The notes under the pieces are model-generated. The model saw nothing but the letters and a program-made list of their open reading frames with translations, searched no databases and was not told the DNA's origin. From Sphingomonas panacis (GTDB lineage Bacteria > Pseudomonadota > Alphaproteobacteria > Sphingomonadales > Sphingomonadaceae), in NCBI RefSeq assembly GCF_001717955.1, contig NZ_CP014168.1, forward strand, positions 992,001-1,056,000: 64,000 nt of DNA, read 5' to 3'. The position numbers and the translations under genes were made by a program. Below are positions 16,316 to 25,614 of this stretch, one piece after another. How positions within the stretch are numbered: the stretch's first letter is position 1; every line of letters begins with the position of its first letter.

Positions 16316-17755
16316 ATGGATCGTCGCGAGTTTGTCGTGGGGAGCATGACGGCGGGCGCCACCCTGACGGCGGCGTCGAGCGCCGCTGCAGCGCCGCGCG
16401 CGGCCGAGCGCAGCACCGACGCGTCCGGCTTCCCGCCGGACTTCCTCTGGGGCTGCGCCACCGCCGCCTATCAGATCGAGGGCGCGGCGAAGGAAGATGG
16501 TCGCGGCCTCACCAACTGGGACGTGTTCTCGCACACGCCCGGCAAGGTCGCGAACAACGCCACGGGGGATGTCGCCAGCGACAGCTATCATCGCTACGGC
16601 GAGGACATCGCGCTGATGAAAGACCTCGGCGTGCGCGCCTACCGCATGTCGCTCGCCTGGTCGCGGATCTTTCCCGAAGGCAAGGGCCAGCCAAACCAGA
16701 AAGGCGTCGATCATTACAACCGTGTGATCGACGCGCTGCTCGCGGCCGGCATCACGCCATACGTCACCATGTTCCACTGGGATCTGCCGCAGGCGCTGCC
16801 CGGTGGCTGGCAGAACCGCGACACGCCCAAGGCGTTCGCGGATTACGCTGGCTTCATGGCGGGCAAGCTCTCCGACCGCGTCCACCATTTCATGACGGTC
16901 AACGAGGTGCGCAGCTTCTCCGACCTCGGCCATAAGTCCGGCACCCACGCGCCCGGGCTGATGCTGCCGCCGCGCGAGCTCAATCAGGTGCGGCATCACG
17001 CGATCCTCGCGCATGGCCTCGGCGTCGGCGCGATCCGCGCCGCCGCGCGCCCCGGTACGCAGGTCGGTGTCGCCGACAACGCCACCTTCTTCGTTCCCGT
17101 CGTCGAGACGCCCGAGCATATCGCGGCGACGCTGCGCGCGACCCGGCAGGAGAATGCGATGTTCCTCACCGCGATCATGGAGGGGCGCTACATGGATTCC
17201 TACCTCACCGCCCAGGGTGCCGCCGCGCCCGTGGTCCAGCCCGGCGACATGGCCGCGATCGGCAGTCCGCTCGATTTCCTCGCGATCAACGTCTACACGC
17301 CGTTCTACGTGATGGCCGATGACACGCCGAGCGGCTATTCGGTGCTGCCGCGCACGCTCAACTCGCCGCGCATGCCATCGCCCTGGCTCTATGTCAGCCC
17401 GGAGGTCGGCTATTGGTCGGTGCGGAGCGTCAGCGACCTGTGGAAGCCCAAGACGATCTTCGTCGCCGAGAACGGCTGCTCGGCGGACGATATGGTGACG
17501 CCGAACGGACAGGTGCTCGATCCCGACCGGGTCATGTACCTGCGCAACTGCCTGACGCACTTCCGCCGCGCCACCGCCGAGGGCTATCCGCTCAAGGGGT
17601 ATTTCCTGTGGAGCCTGCTCGACAATTTCGAATGGGCCGACGGCTACACCAACCGGTTCGGCATCCACTACGTCGATTTCGAAACGCAGAAGCGCACGCC
17701 CAAGCTGAGCGCGCATTGGTACAGGGAACTCATCCGCCGCAACGCGCTGGTGTAA
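16316..17755 (+). CDS. GH1 beta-glycosidase with Tat signal
   Basis: Family 1 beta-glucosidase/galactosidase-like enzyme, 479 residues, probably exported folded. The first residues MDRREFVVGSMTAG form a twin-arginine signal, followed by an alanine-rich cleavage region. The GH1 N-terminal signature FLWGCATAAYQIEGA is at 43-57. The nucleophile is E385 in VAENG. The acid/base E197 lies in MTVNEVRS, where most of the family has TFNEP, so the flanking residues are atypical. I chose the ATG at 16316, 8 nt after AAGGAG; a GTG directly upstream (16313) is possible. Its specificity cannot be read from the sequence; context suggests a beta-linked sugar exposed after the alpha-linked caps are removed. 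Confidence 0.9.
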   Translation: MDRREFVVGSMTAGATLTAASSAAAAPRAAERSTDASGFPPDFLWGCATAAYQIEGAAKEDGRGLTNWDVFSHTPGKVANNATGDVASDSYHRYGEDIALMKDLGVRAYRMSLAWSRIFPEGKGQPNQKGVDHYNRVIDALLAAGITPYVTMFHWDLPQALPGGWQNRDTPKAFADYAGFMAGKLSDRVHHFMTVNEVRSFSDLGHKSGTHAPGLMLPPRELNQVRHHAILAHGLGVGAIRAAARPGTQVGVADNATFFVPVVETPEHIAATLRATRQENAMFLTAIMEGRYMDSYLTAQGAAAPVVQPGDMAAIGSPLDFLAINVYTPFYVMADDTPSGYSVLPRTLNSPRMPSPWLYVSPEVGYWSVRSVSDLWKPKTIFVAENGCSADDMVTPNGQVLDPDRVMYLRNCLTHFRRATAEGYPLKGYFLWSLLDNFEWADGYTNRFGIHYVDFETQKRTPKLSAHWYRELIRRNALV

Positions 17756-18101
17756 GCGTCCGCGATAAAGCCCGACAGGCGTCGTTATGGCGATGCCCGG
17801 TCCGATTGGTCGCTCGATCGCCGACGGAGCGCAGAATGTTACCAAAGCATCACAACTTGCATACAACAGGATTATATTGCACCAACGATCGGCTACGCCG
17901 GCTCCTCGAAGAGCCGCAACGACATTGAGAAAGGGGTTCGATGGGCATGTCTCCGGCACACGCCGCCACCGGCCGCTCGGTCGCCTGTAGCATGCGCGCC
18001 CGAGCGGCGGCGATGCTCGACAAACCTATCGGGCGATGCGGTACACGCCCCGCGCGTGCGGTGCGAACCTAAACAAAACATTCTGCCAGCGGGAGCGAAT
18101 G
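17756..18101. other. Intergenic region upstream of the fucosidase gene
   Basis: 346 bp between the GH1 and GH29 genes without a convincing coding region. The middle part (about 17836-17890) is AT-richer and holds two similar 10-11 bp words 20 bp apart, listed separately. This suggests that the fucosidase gene has its own promoter instead of relying on read-through. Confidence 0.5.
17857..17886 (+). repeat. Pair of direct repeats, two helical turns apart
   Basis: TTGCATACAAC (17857-17867) and TTGCACCAAC (17877-17886) start exactly 20 bp apart on the same strand, upstream of the GH29 gene. The spacing would place both on the same face of the DNA, as for tandem activator sites. Confidence 0.35.
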
Positions 18102-19652
18102 ATGACAGACTTCAGCAAGCGCGAGATCCTCTATGGCCCGCTCCTCGCGCTCGGCGCCGGGGCGGTGGCACGGGTGGCTCCTGCGGCAGCGGCACCGGTG
18201 CCCATGCCAGACGGCACGATCGCACGCGGCCCGTTCAACGCGACGCGAGACTCGCTGAAGACCTATCGCACGCCCGACTGGTTCAAGGATGCGAAGTTCG
18301 GCATCTGGTCCCATTGGGGGCCGCAGGCGGTGCCGCGCCAGGGCGACTGGTACGCCCGCTTCATGTATGTGCCGGGTCACCCCCATTACGACCACCACCT
18401 CAAGACCTACGGCCATCCGTCGGAAAAGGGCTACAAGGACATCATCCCGCTCTGGAAAGCCGAGCGCTGGGAGCCCGAAGCGCTGATGGCGCGCTATGCG
18501 AAAGCCGGCGCGAAATATTTCGTGTCGATGGGCGTGCATCACGACAATTTCGATCTGTGGAATTCGAAGCATCACCGCTGGAACGCGGTGGCGATGGGGC
18601 CGAAACGCGACGTGGTCGGCACGTGGCAGGCGGCGGCGAAACGGCATGGCTTGCGCTTCGGCGTCTCCGAGCATCTCGGCGCGAGCCATAACTGGTGGTA
18701 TCCCAACCATCTCTACGACCAGTTCTGGCCCAAGCTCGGCGTGAACTACGACGGCGCCGATCCGGCCTATGCCGATCTGTATCACGCCAACCGCACCGAA
18801 CCGTTCCTCGACACCAAGGCGAGCTGGTACACCACCGACCCGGCGTATCATCAGCTCTGGCTGAAACGCATCCGCGATCTCGTCGACAGCTATCAGCCCG
18901 ATCTGCTGTATTCGGACGGCGGCCTGCCGTTCGGCGAGGTCGGCCGCACTTTGGTCGCGCATCTCTACAACAGCAGCATCGCGCGGACCGGCCAGCTCGA
19001 GGCGGTCTACAATTGCAAGGACTCGGGCACCGGCGAGTTCTTCAAGGAAGGGATGGTGCAGGATGTCGAGCGCGGGGTGCTCAAGGGCATCAACCCGCTC
19101 CCCTGGCAGACCGATACCTCGAACGGCGACTGGTTCTACAGCGACCAGTCCAAATACAAGACGTCGGGCGAAATCCTCACCATGCTTGCCGATATCGTCA
19201 GCAAGAACGGCAACATGCTGTTGAACGTCGTCCAGTACGCGGACGGGTCGCTGCCGCCTGAATCGGACGCGCTGCTGAGCGATCTCGCCGCGTGGATGGC
19301 GGTCAACGCCGAGGCGATCCACGGCACGCGGCCGTGGGCGCTGTACGGTGAGGGGCCGACCGAGGCGGCGGAGGGCATGTTCAAGGAAAAGGCGGAATAT
19401 TCCCCGCGCGACATCCGCTTCACGACCAAGGGCGACACCCTCTACGCGATCACGCTCGGCGAACCGACCGGCACGACCGAGATCGCGTCCTTGCGCGCAG
19501 GCGCACCCCACGCGCGCGGTCGCGTCGTCGGGGTGGACCTGCTCGGCGCGGGGCCGGTGCGGTTCCGGCAGACCGCGACGGCGCTGTCGATCGACGTGCC
19601 CGGCCGCCTGCCGACCCGCCACGCCAGCGTCTTCAAGATCCGCCAAGCCTGA
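18102..19652 (+). CDS. Alpha-L-fucosidase (GH29)
   Basis: 516-residue family 29 retaining fucosidase. Hallmarks are the N-terminal DAKFGIWSHWGPQAVPRQGD (63-82), MGVHHDNFDLW (143-153), and the nucleophile D272 in QPDLLYSDGGLPFG. A C-terminal beta-sandwich follows. The N-terminus (SKREILYGPLLALGAGAVA, then an Ala/Pro-rich stretch) looks like an export signal with KR in place of the Tat RR. Two ATG codons are possible, 18099 and 18102; the second is better spaced from GGGAG. It removes terminal alpha-linked fucose, consistent with a locus for fucosylated, GlcNAc-containing glycans such as mucin or N-glycan chains. Confidence 0.93.
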   Translation: MTDFSKREILYGPLLALGAGAVARVAPAAAAPVPMPDGTIARGPFNATRDSLKTYRTPDWFKDAKFGIWSHWGPQAVPRQGDWYARFMYVPGHPHYDHHLKTYGHPSEKGYKDIIPLWKAERWEPEALMARYAKAGAKYFVSMGVHHDNFDLWNSKHHRWNAVAMGPKRDVVGTWQAAAKRHGLRFGVSEHLGASHNWWYPNHLYDQFWPKLGVNYDGADPAYADLYHANRTEPFLDTKASWYTTDPAYHQLWLKRIRDLVDSYQPDLLYSDGGLPFGEVGRTLVAHLYNSSIARTGQLEAVYNCKDSGTGEFFKEGMVQDVERGVLKGINPLPWQTDTSNGDWFYSDQSKYKTSGEILTMLADIVSKNGNMLLNVVQYADGSLPPESDALLSDLAAWMAVNAEAIHGTRPWALYGEGPTEAAEGMFKEKAEYSPRDIRFTTKGDTLYAITLGEPTGTTEIASLRAGAPHARGRVVGVDLLGAGPVRFRQTATALSIDVPGRLPTRHASVFKIRQA

Positions 19653-19673
19653 CGCCGACGCGGGGCCGCGCGC

Positions 19674-19689
19674 CGCGCCTGCGGGCGCG
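19674..19689 (+). terminator. GC-rich hairpin after the fucosidase gene
   Basis: CGCGCC-TGCG-GGCGCG, a perfect 6-bp stem with a 4-nt loop starting about 20 bp after the GH29 stop. There is no T run, so intrinsic termination is uncertain. Confidence 0.35.
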
Positions 19690-19790
19690 TGATGCCGGCC
19701 GCCCGCGCCATGCAACGGCGGGCACGGCCTGGCATCGTGGAACCCCGCACCCGCCTCCCGCTTTGTGCTGATGGCACGAGGAGCAGACCG

Positions 19791-20051
19791 ATGGCAGGCG
19801 GATGGACGCGCGATGGCGCGGTGCAGGACCAGATCGACGATACCGTCATGGACGCGGTGAACGCGGCGCGCGCACGCATGCCGACCGGCGAGAGCGAAAT
19901 ATATTGCGCCTCCTGCGGGGACGACATTCCCGAAGGCCGGCGCATCGCCATCCCCGGCGTGCGAACCTGCGTCACATGCCAGAGCGGACGTGATCGCCCC
20001 GCCGCCGCGCTGTTCAACCGCCGTGGCAGCAAGGACAGCCAGTTGCGCTGA
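19791..20051 (+). CDS. ybiI: DksA/TraR-type zinc finger protein, YbiI-like
   Basis: 86-residue cytoplasmic protein closely resembling E. coli YbiI: AGGWTRDGAVQDQIDDTV at the start, a four-cysteine C4 zinc finger (CASCG ... CVTCQ) in the middle, and the characteristic end NRRGSKDSQLR. It lacks the long coiled coil of DksA, so it may not act at the RNA polymerase secondary channel in the same way. The ATG at 19791 is preceded by GAGGAG. The in-frame extension upstream is not conserved in character. It stands alone between the glycan locus and the exonuclease gene. Confidence 0.9.
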   Translation: MAGGWTRDGAVQDQIDDTVMDAVNAARARMPTGESEIYCASCGDDIPEGRRIAIPGVRTCVTCQSGRDRPAAALFNRRGSKDSQLR

Positions 20052-20103
20052 CGCTCGCCGCCGCGCGACGGCCCATCACCCACGCAATCAGGAAAGCCGC
20101 GCA

Positions 20104-20154
20104 TGCCCGCTCTCGACATCAACGCCGAAACGCGCGACCGGCTGCCGGTCTAGC
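20104..20154 (+). CDS. Possible 16-residue leader ORF upstream of xthA
   Basis: ATG to TAG encodes MPALDINAETRDRLPV, preceded by AGGAAA at about 7 nt. It ends 7 nt before the GTG start of the exonuclease gene. I do not recognise it; it could be a translated leader that couples to xthA, or chance. Confidence 0.25.
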
Positions 20155-20161
20155 GATCACC

Positions 20162-20953
20162 GTGAAAATCGCGACCTATAATGTGAACGGCATCAATGGC
20201 CGCCTGCCGGTGCTGCTGCGCTGGCTGGCGGAGCGAGAACCCGATGTCGTGTGCCTTCAGGAACTCAAGGCACCGCAGGAAAAATTCCCGCACGCTGCGA
20301 TCGAAGCCGCCGGCTATCAGGCGATCTGGCATGGACAGAAAAGCTGGAACGGCGTCGCCATCCTCAGCCGCGCCGGCACGCCCGTCGAGACCCGGCGCGG
20401 CCTGCCCGACGATCCCGACGAAGGCCAGAGCCGCTATATCGAGGCTGCGGTGAACGGCGTGCTGATCGCCGGGCTTTACCTGCCCAACGGGAACCCACGC
20501 CCGGGGCCGAAGTTCGACTATAAGATGCGCTGGTTCGAGCAGTTGATCCGCCACGCACAGGATCTGATCGACACCGGCATGCCTGTCGTGCTCGCCGGCG
20601 ACTTCAACGTGATGCCGACCGAACGCGACGTCTACAAGCCGGAGCGCTGGCAGGACGATGCGCTGTTCGCCCCCGAAGTCCGCGCGGCATTCGCCCGGCT
20701 GGTGGCGCAGGGCTGGACCGACTCGCTGCGGACGATCCATCCCGACGAGACGATCTACACCTTCTGGGACTATTTTCGGAACGCTTATGGGCGTGACGCC
20801 GGGCTCCGCATCGACCATCTGCTGCTCAGCCCCCCGCTTGCCTCACGGCTGCGTGACGCGCGCGTCGATCGCGACGTGCGGGGCTGGGAAAAGAGCAGCG
20901 ATCACGCACCGGTCTGGATCGATCTCGCACCGGACACGTCGCCGCGTCGCTGA
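20162..20953 (+). CDS. xthA: Exodeoxyribonuclease III
   Basis: 263-residue DNA repair enzyme of the Xth/APE1 family, acting on abasic sites and 3' ends. Visible active-site elements: N-terminal MKIATYNVNGING with the metal-binding Asn, LQELKAP with the metal-binding Glu (E34), GDFNVMPTERDVYKP with the catalytic Asp/Asn, and SDHAPVW near the end with the catalytic His. It starts with GTG. The length is typical. It has no obvious functional link to the glycan genes. Confidence 0.94.
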   Translation: MKIATYNVNGINGRLPVLLRWLAEREPDVVCLQELKAPQEKFPHAAIEAAGYQAIWHGQKSWNGVAILSRAGTPVETRRGLPDDPDEGQSRYIEAAVNGVLIAGLYLPNGNPRPGPKFDYKMRWFEQLIRHAQDLIDTGMPVVLAGDFNVMPTERDVYKPERWQDDALFAPEVRAAFARLVAQGWTDSLRTIHPDETIYTFWDYFRNAYGRDAGLRIDHLLLSPPLASRLRDARVDRDVRGWEKSSDHAPVWIDLAPDTSPRR

Positions 20954-21074
20954 TCGCGTGGCCCTACGCGGATGACGATTACGCCTATTGATATCGCACC
21001 CGCCGGTCGGGCAAGACTCTACGTGGCGAAGCGTAAGGCTTCCATATGGCACGACTGACAGGACGGGTGCGGAC

Positions 21075-22166
21075 ATGATCGATCTTTCGGAACTCCAGAG
21101 CGCGAGCACCGTCGGCGGCGCGTGGAAATATCCGCAGCGCGCCGCAAACCGCACCGGGTTCCTCCAGGTCGATCGCCAGCCCGATCATACGCTCTACTGG
21201 GAAGAATATGGCAATCCGTCGGGCGAGCCGGTCATGTTCCTGCACGGCGGCCCCGGCGGCGCCTGTGCGCCGGTGATGTCGCGCTTCTTCGATCCGGCGC
21301 GCTACCGGGTGATCCTGTTCGACCAGCGCGGTTGCGGCAAGAGCACGCCGACCGTCGCGCAAGTCGGGCCGGGCGTGGCGCTGGTCCGCAACACGACCGA
21401 TCATCTCGTCGAGGACATCAACGCCCTGCGCGATGCGCTCGGTATCGCCGGGCCGATGCACGTGTTCGGCGGTAGCTGGGGCAGCACCTTGGCGCTCGTC
21501 TATGCGATCCGGCATCCGCACAATGTCGCGTCGCTGGTGCTGCGCGGCATCTTCATCGGCGCGCGCCAAGACCTCGAATATATGTACCAGGGCAATGCCG
21601 CCACCTTCGCCGACGCGCCGTTCGAGCTCACCGCGCCGGGCAGCTACATCACCTATCCCGACGAGTGGAAGGCGTTCGTCGAGGTCATCCCGACGCGCGA
21701 CCGATCGGACATGATGGGCTCGTACAAGGCGATCTTCGACGCCACGCCCACCGACGATGCCGATCGCGCCCGCCAGCTTCGCGCCGCGCTGGCATGGTCG
21801 GTGTGGGAGGGGACGATCTCGAACATGATCCCCCAGGACGACGACCCCGGCAAGTTCGGCGACGCCGAATTCGCTTTGTCGTTCGCGCAGATCGAGGCGC
21901 ATTTCTTCGCCAGCCACCTGTTCCTCGAACCCGATTACATCCTCGGCAACGTCGACAGGATCGCGCACCTGCCGATCCACATCGTGCATGGTCGCTTCGA
22001 TCAGGTCTGTCCGCTCACGCAGGCGTCGCGGCTGGTCGATGCGCTGGCCGGCGCGGGCGCCGCACCGGCGAGCTATGTCAGGACCAACGCGGGCCACAGC
22101 GCGATGGAACTCCAGACCGCGCTCGCGCTGACCGCGATCATGGACGGACTCGCGCCGATCGGCTGA
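21075..22166 (+). CDS. pip: Proline iminopeptidase (alpha/beta hydrolase, S33)
   Basis: 363-residue cytoplasmic peptidase releasing N-terminal proline. The oxyanion-hole motif HGGPGGAC is at 57-64, FDQRGCGKSTP at 82-92, and the nucleophile S134 in GGSWGSTLAL. The catalytic His is probably in TNAGHSAME near the C-terminus. The length is somewhat above the 310-330 usual for the family because of an N-terminal extension of about 30 residues. Start at ATG 21075; the frame is open further upstream but without a good ribosome site. It converges on the symporter gene at 22215. Confidence 0.9.
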   Translation: MIDLSELQSASTVGGAWKYPQRAANRTGFLQVDRQPDHTLYWEEYGNPSGEPVMFLHGGPGGACAPVMSRFFDPARYRVILFDQRGCGKSTPTVAQVGPGVALVRNTTDHLVEDINALRDALGIAGPMHVFGGSWGSTLALVYAIRHPHNVASLVLRGIFIGARQDLEYMYQGNAATFADAPFELTAPGSYITYPDEWKAFVEVIPTRDRSDMMGSYKAIFDATPTDDADRARQLRAALAWSVWEGTISNMIPQDDDPGKFGDAEFALSFAQIEAHFFASHLFLEPDYILGNVDRIAHLPIHIVHGRFDQVCPLTQASRLVDALAGAGAAPASYVRTNAGHSAMELQTALALTAIMDGLAPIG

Positions 22167-22214
22167 CCCGGCCCGCCGGTCTGACGACTGGCTGAAATGA
22201 TCTTTCCAATCGGG

Positions 22215-23534
22215 TCACGCCCGGAGCTTTGATCCCGACTGACGGGCGAGCTTCAGGCACGCCAGCAACATCAAACAGGCAAGCGCGCCGATCAGCGGGG
22301 GCATCCACGCCATCGCCAGCAGATTCTTCTGGGCAAGCGGCCCGATCGGCCGTCCCGCGGCCCAGCCGATCACGGAAAGCCCGTGGCCAAGGAGCGCGCC
22401 GCTCAGGCCTCCGCCGATCTTCAGGATCAGCAGCAGCAGCGCGACGGGAAGGCCTTCGCACCGGATTCCGGTTCGCCGCTCGCCATGCTCGACCGCATCG
22501 GCAAGCAGCACCCAGATCATCATCTGCAAACCCGCGTTGCCGACGCCGAACAGCGCGATTCCCGCCATCTTGGCGGTCGGCCCGGTCGCGAAGACGGCAA
22601 GCCCCGCCGCGACGATGCCCAGCGCCAGGCCTAGCGCGTGGCGCCGCTCGATACGGCGCGCAATCGCCATCCATATCGGGAGCGCGACCAATTGCGCGAC
22701 GGCCAGTGTCGTCAGCGCGGTTCCCGTCCAGGCCGCGTCACGGAGCACGCCTTTGCCGATATAGGCGAAGGACCGGGCGAAGACGGGGAGCGTCAGCGCC
22801 TGCGCGAAGCCCAGCGCGAGCAGCAGGAGCAGCGGGCGATTGGAGACGATCCAGCTCAGCGACGCGCGCGGCGAAGAGATGGCCCGCGCCTGCGCCGATC
22901 GCGGCGCGGATGCCGCCGAGATCCACAGCGTGCCGACATAGGACATGGCGGCAAGCCCCGTGACGGTGACGAGGTCATGGTCGGCCCCGCCCGACGAAGC
23001 GACGAACGTCCCGGCGAAATGTGCGACCGCCAGCGCGCCGAGGCAACTGAACATGTAACGCAGCCCGGATACCGTCGTGGCGGTGCCGGGCATCTCGGTC
23101 AGGCGCATCATCAGCGCATTGTGCGCGACGTCGCATGCCGAATAGGCGGTACGGAACAGCATCACGGTCGCGATCGCCCAGATCACGATGGCGCTCCCGC
23201 GCCACCCGGGATCGATGAAGAAGATCGCGAAGAAAATGCCCACGATCGGCGCGCCGATGAACAGCATCCGGCGATACACCGCGTTCCGATCTGATGCACG
23301 GTCGAGCAGCGCCCCCAGCAGCGGATCGCAGATGCCGTCCCAGACCAGCCCGATCATCACGACAAGGCCGGCGATCACCGGCGAAACGCCCCATCGTTCG
23401 GTGAGGATGAACAGCAGGAAGAAGTCCATCGTCGAGGCAAGCGCGTTCTTGCCAAAATTGCCGCTGGCATAGCCCAGCATCCGCGCCGGATGGAGCGGGG
23501 AGCAGGCATCTCTATTGGGGGCGCGTGGCTCCAT
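22215..23534 (-). CDS. GPH-family sugar:cation symporter (MFS)
   Basis: Inner-membrane transporter of 439 residues with about twelve hydrophobic segments, of the glycoside-pentoside-hexuronide (MelB-like) type. Typical features are LGYASGNFGKNALASTMDFFLLF in the first helix and the loop after helix 2 containing WDGICDPLLGALLDRA. Last gene of the alpha-mannosidase operon, so it probably brings mannose or small manno-oligosaccharides from the periplasm to the cytoplasm. I chose ATG 23534, which has AAGG about 9 nt upstream and overlaps the GH92 gene by 23 bp; ATG 23480 is an alternative that would shorten the N-terminus. Confidence 0.85.
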   Translation of the reverse strand: MEPRAPNRDACSPLHPARMLGYASGNFGKNALASTMDFFLLFILTERWGVSPVIAGLVVMIGLVWDGICDPLLGALLDRASDRNAVYRRMLFIGAPIVGIFFAIFFIDPGWRGSAIVIWAIATVMLFRTAYSACDVAHNALMMRLTEMPGTATTVSGLRYMFSCLGALAVAHFAGTFVASSGGADHDLVTVTGLAAMSYVGTLWISAASAPRSAQARAISSPRASLSWIVSNRPLLLLLALGFAQALTLPVFARSFAYIGKGVLRDAAWTGTALTTLAVAQLVALPIWMAIARRIERRHALGLALGIVAAGLAVFATGPTAKMAGIALFGVGNAGLQMMIWVLLADAVEHGERRTGIRCEGLPVALLLLILKIGGGLSGALLGHGLSVIGWAAGRPIGPLAQKNLLAMAWMPPLIGALACLMLLACLKLARQSGSKLRA

Positions 23535-25614
23535 CGGTCTGCGCCTTAGCGCCGATGTCTTGCAGTTGCGGGACATTTCGCACCGTTCGCGGCGCGGTCG
23601 TGATCGTCAGCGTGCCTCCGCGCAGAAGATCGGCATGCGTCAGCCGGAAGCGCGGCAGCGTGCGGCCGTTGAAACGCGCTCGCACGATCGCGCCGTCCTC
23701 CGGCCCGGCGCGGCGGATCGTCAGCCGCCGCCCCTTGCCGAGGTCGAGCTGGGTTCGCTCGAACGCCGGTGCCGTCAGCATGTACCATGGTTCGCCGGGC
23801 ACCAGCGGATACAGGCCGAGAGTCGCGAAGACGTACCACGCCGTCATGCCGCCGGCATCGTCGTCCATCCCGTCGGCGAACCCCTGCGGCGACAGCGCGA
23901 AGCTGCGCCCGACGAACGGCACCGGCAGCTTGCCGCTGTTGGTATAGGGATGCGCGATCGGCTTGGTCAGGATCGTGCGGACCAGATCCGACGTGGCTTG
24001 GGGTTCTCCGAGCGCGGCGAACATCCACGGCACCTGGATGTCCGGTTCATTGGTCATGTTGAACAGGCCGGCATCGAAGAAATGGTGCAGTTGCTTCAGC
24101 AAGCGGTCCCGCCCCACCGTTTCAGCCATCCACGGCAAATCGAAGATCGGTGCCCAGCGATATTGCCACAATGTTCCCTGATACAGGCCCCGCGCCTTGA
24201 CGACATCGCCGTCCGCGCCGGGCGTCTCGAACACCGATCGCCACATCGCCCGATAGGATTGCGCCTTCGCGGTGAAGGTCCGCGCGACATCGGCGCGACC
24301 GAGATCGCGCGCGAGTTCGGCGGTCGCCCAATCGTCGTAGGCGGCCTCGATCTGCTCGTCGGGCGTTCCGCGCTTGAGGCTGGCGCTGTCCGCCACCATG
24401 CCGGCAAGCGCTGCGTTCGCATCGACTGCGATACCCTTGCGGTACAGGTCGAGCAGGGCGATTCCGGCATGTTCGGTCCTGACCGTCAGGAACGGCTCGT
24501 TGGCGGTCGACCATTGCGGCTTGCCGGCCGCGTAGAGCGCGACCAGCGACCGCGCGATATCGGCGCTGCGCTCGGGCTGGAGGAGCGCGAGCAGCGGCAT
24601 CTGCGTGCGGTAATTGTCCCAGAGCGACCAGTTGGTGTAATGAGTCTGCCCGGCGCGCGATGTCGCCACCCGGCCGTTGCTATCCCGATATCGACCATCC
24701 GGATCATCGATCGCGACCGGGGTTTCCATGACCCGGTACAGCGAGGTGTAGAACAGCGCGCGCCGGTCGCGCGGCCCCGCCGGCACGACGCGTCCGAGGA
24801 TTCGGTTCCATGCCGCGCGCGTTCCCGCCGCGACGGCGCCGAACGAACGCTCGCCGATTTCGCTGTCGCGGGTCGCGGCCGCACCGTCGCCATCGACGCT
24901 CGACAGGCCGGTGCGTATCTCGATCGTGTCGCCCGCGCGCGCCGGTATCCGCAGCGTCGCGAGATCCGCCGCGTCCGCCGACAGGCGCTGGTGGACCGGG
25001 CGTCCATTGACGCGAATCCGACTGGCGCTGTGCAGATGGTAAGCGCCAGCGTCGCAGACCGTCCCCGCCACCAGATCGGCGCGAAGATCGTCGCTGGTCA
25101 GCGTTGCCCAGCGTGCGGCCAGCCGCTTCGAATAGCTGTGACGGGGGTCGATCCGCAGATCGACAGCGCCTGCGCGCGGCACCGTGAAGCGCAACACGCC
25201 GGCGCCGCGCGTCGCCGCCATTTCGGCGAGGATGCCGCCGTCATAGCGGACGCGATAGGTGCCGGGGTGCGCGGCTTCGCTCGGCTTGTCGATCGCGCTC
25301 GCGACGGCCCGATCGGCATAGCGCAGCGAGATCATCAGGTCTCCGCCGGCACCGCCGCAGCCCACACCCACGCCGCGCGTATGCGAGAAGCCGAGCAGCG
25401 TCGTCGCGGCATGGTCATAGCCCGCGTGGTTGGCCGGGCTGGTATCGGGGCCGAGTTGCACCATGCCGAACGGCGCGACGGCGGCTGGGGAAAGCTGGCC
25501 GAAATCGGCGAGCGTGCCGACGAAGGGATCGACCAGATCCGCCGGCGTCTCGCGCGCGGCGGCGGGGTTCGCCACCGCGAGCAATCCACAGCCAAGGAGC
25601 CATTTCGCGTTCAT
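23512..25614 (-). CDS. GH92 alpha-mannosidase, secreted
   Basis: 700-residue calcium-dependent exo-alpha-mannosidase. A signal peptide (about 1-20, ending NPAAA) is followed by the N-terminal beta domain (DLVDPFVGTLADFGQLSPAA, FGMVQLGPDTSP, GFSHTRGVGVGCGGAGG). The (alpha/alpha)6 catalytic domain follows, with E523 in TNEPDIQVPW as the likely acid and the aspartates in GMDDDAGGMTAWYVF (584-586) as the likely base and metal ligands. Known members cut alpha-1,2, -1,3, -1,4 or -1,6 mannose from N-glycans or fungal mannan; linkage cannot be told here. It overlaps the YdcF-like gene upstream (ATGA) and the symporter gene downstream. Confidence 0.94.
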   Translation of the reverse strand: MNAKWLLGCGLLAVANPAAARETPADLVDPFVGTLADFGQLSPAAVAPFGMVQLGPDTSPANHAGYDHAATTLLGFSHTRGVGVGCGGAGGDLMISLRYADRAVASAIDKPSEAAHPGTYRVRYDGGILAEMAATRGAGVLRFTVPRAGAVDLRIDPRHSYSKRLAARWATLTSDDLRADLVAGTVCDAGAYHLHSASRIRVNGRPVHQRLSADAADLATLRIPARAGDTIEIRTGLSSVDGDGAAATRDSEIGERSFGAVAAGTRAAWNRILGRVVPAGPRDRRALFYTSLYRVMETPVAIDDPDGRYRDSNGRVATSRAGQTHYTNWSLWDNYRTQMPLLALLQPERSADIARSLVALYAAGKPQWSTANEPFLTVRTEHAGIALLDLYRKGIAVDANAALAGMVADSASLKRGTPDEQIEAAYDDWATAELARDLGRADVARTFTAKAQSYRAMWRSVFETPGADGDVVKARGLYQGTLWQYRWAPIFDLPWMAETVGRDRLLKQLHHFFDAGLFNMTNEPDIQVPWMFAALGEPQATSDLVRTILTKPIAHPYTNSGKLPVPFVGRSFALSPQGFADGMDDDAGGMTAWYVFATLGLYPLVPGEPWYMLTAPAFERTQLDLGKGRRLTIRRAGPEDGAIVRARFNGRTLPRFRLTHADLLRGGTLTITTAPRTVRNVPQLQDIGAKAQTDGATRPQ

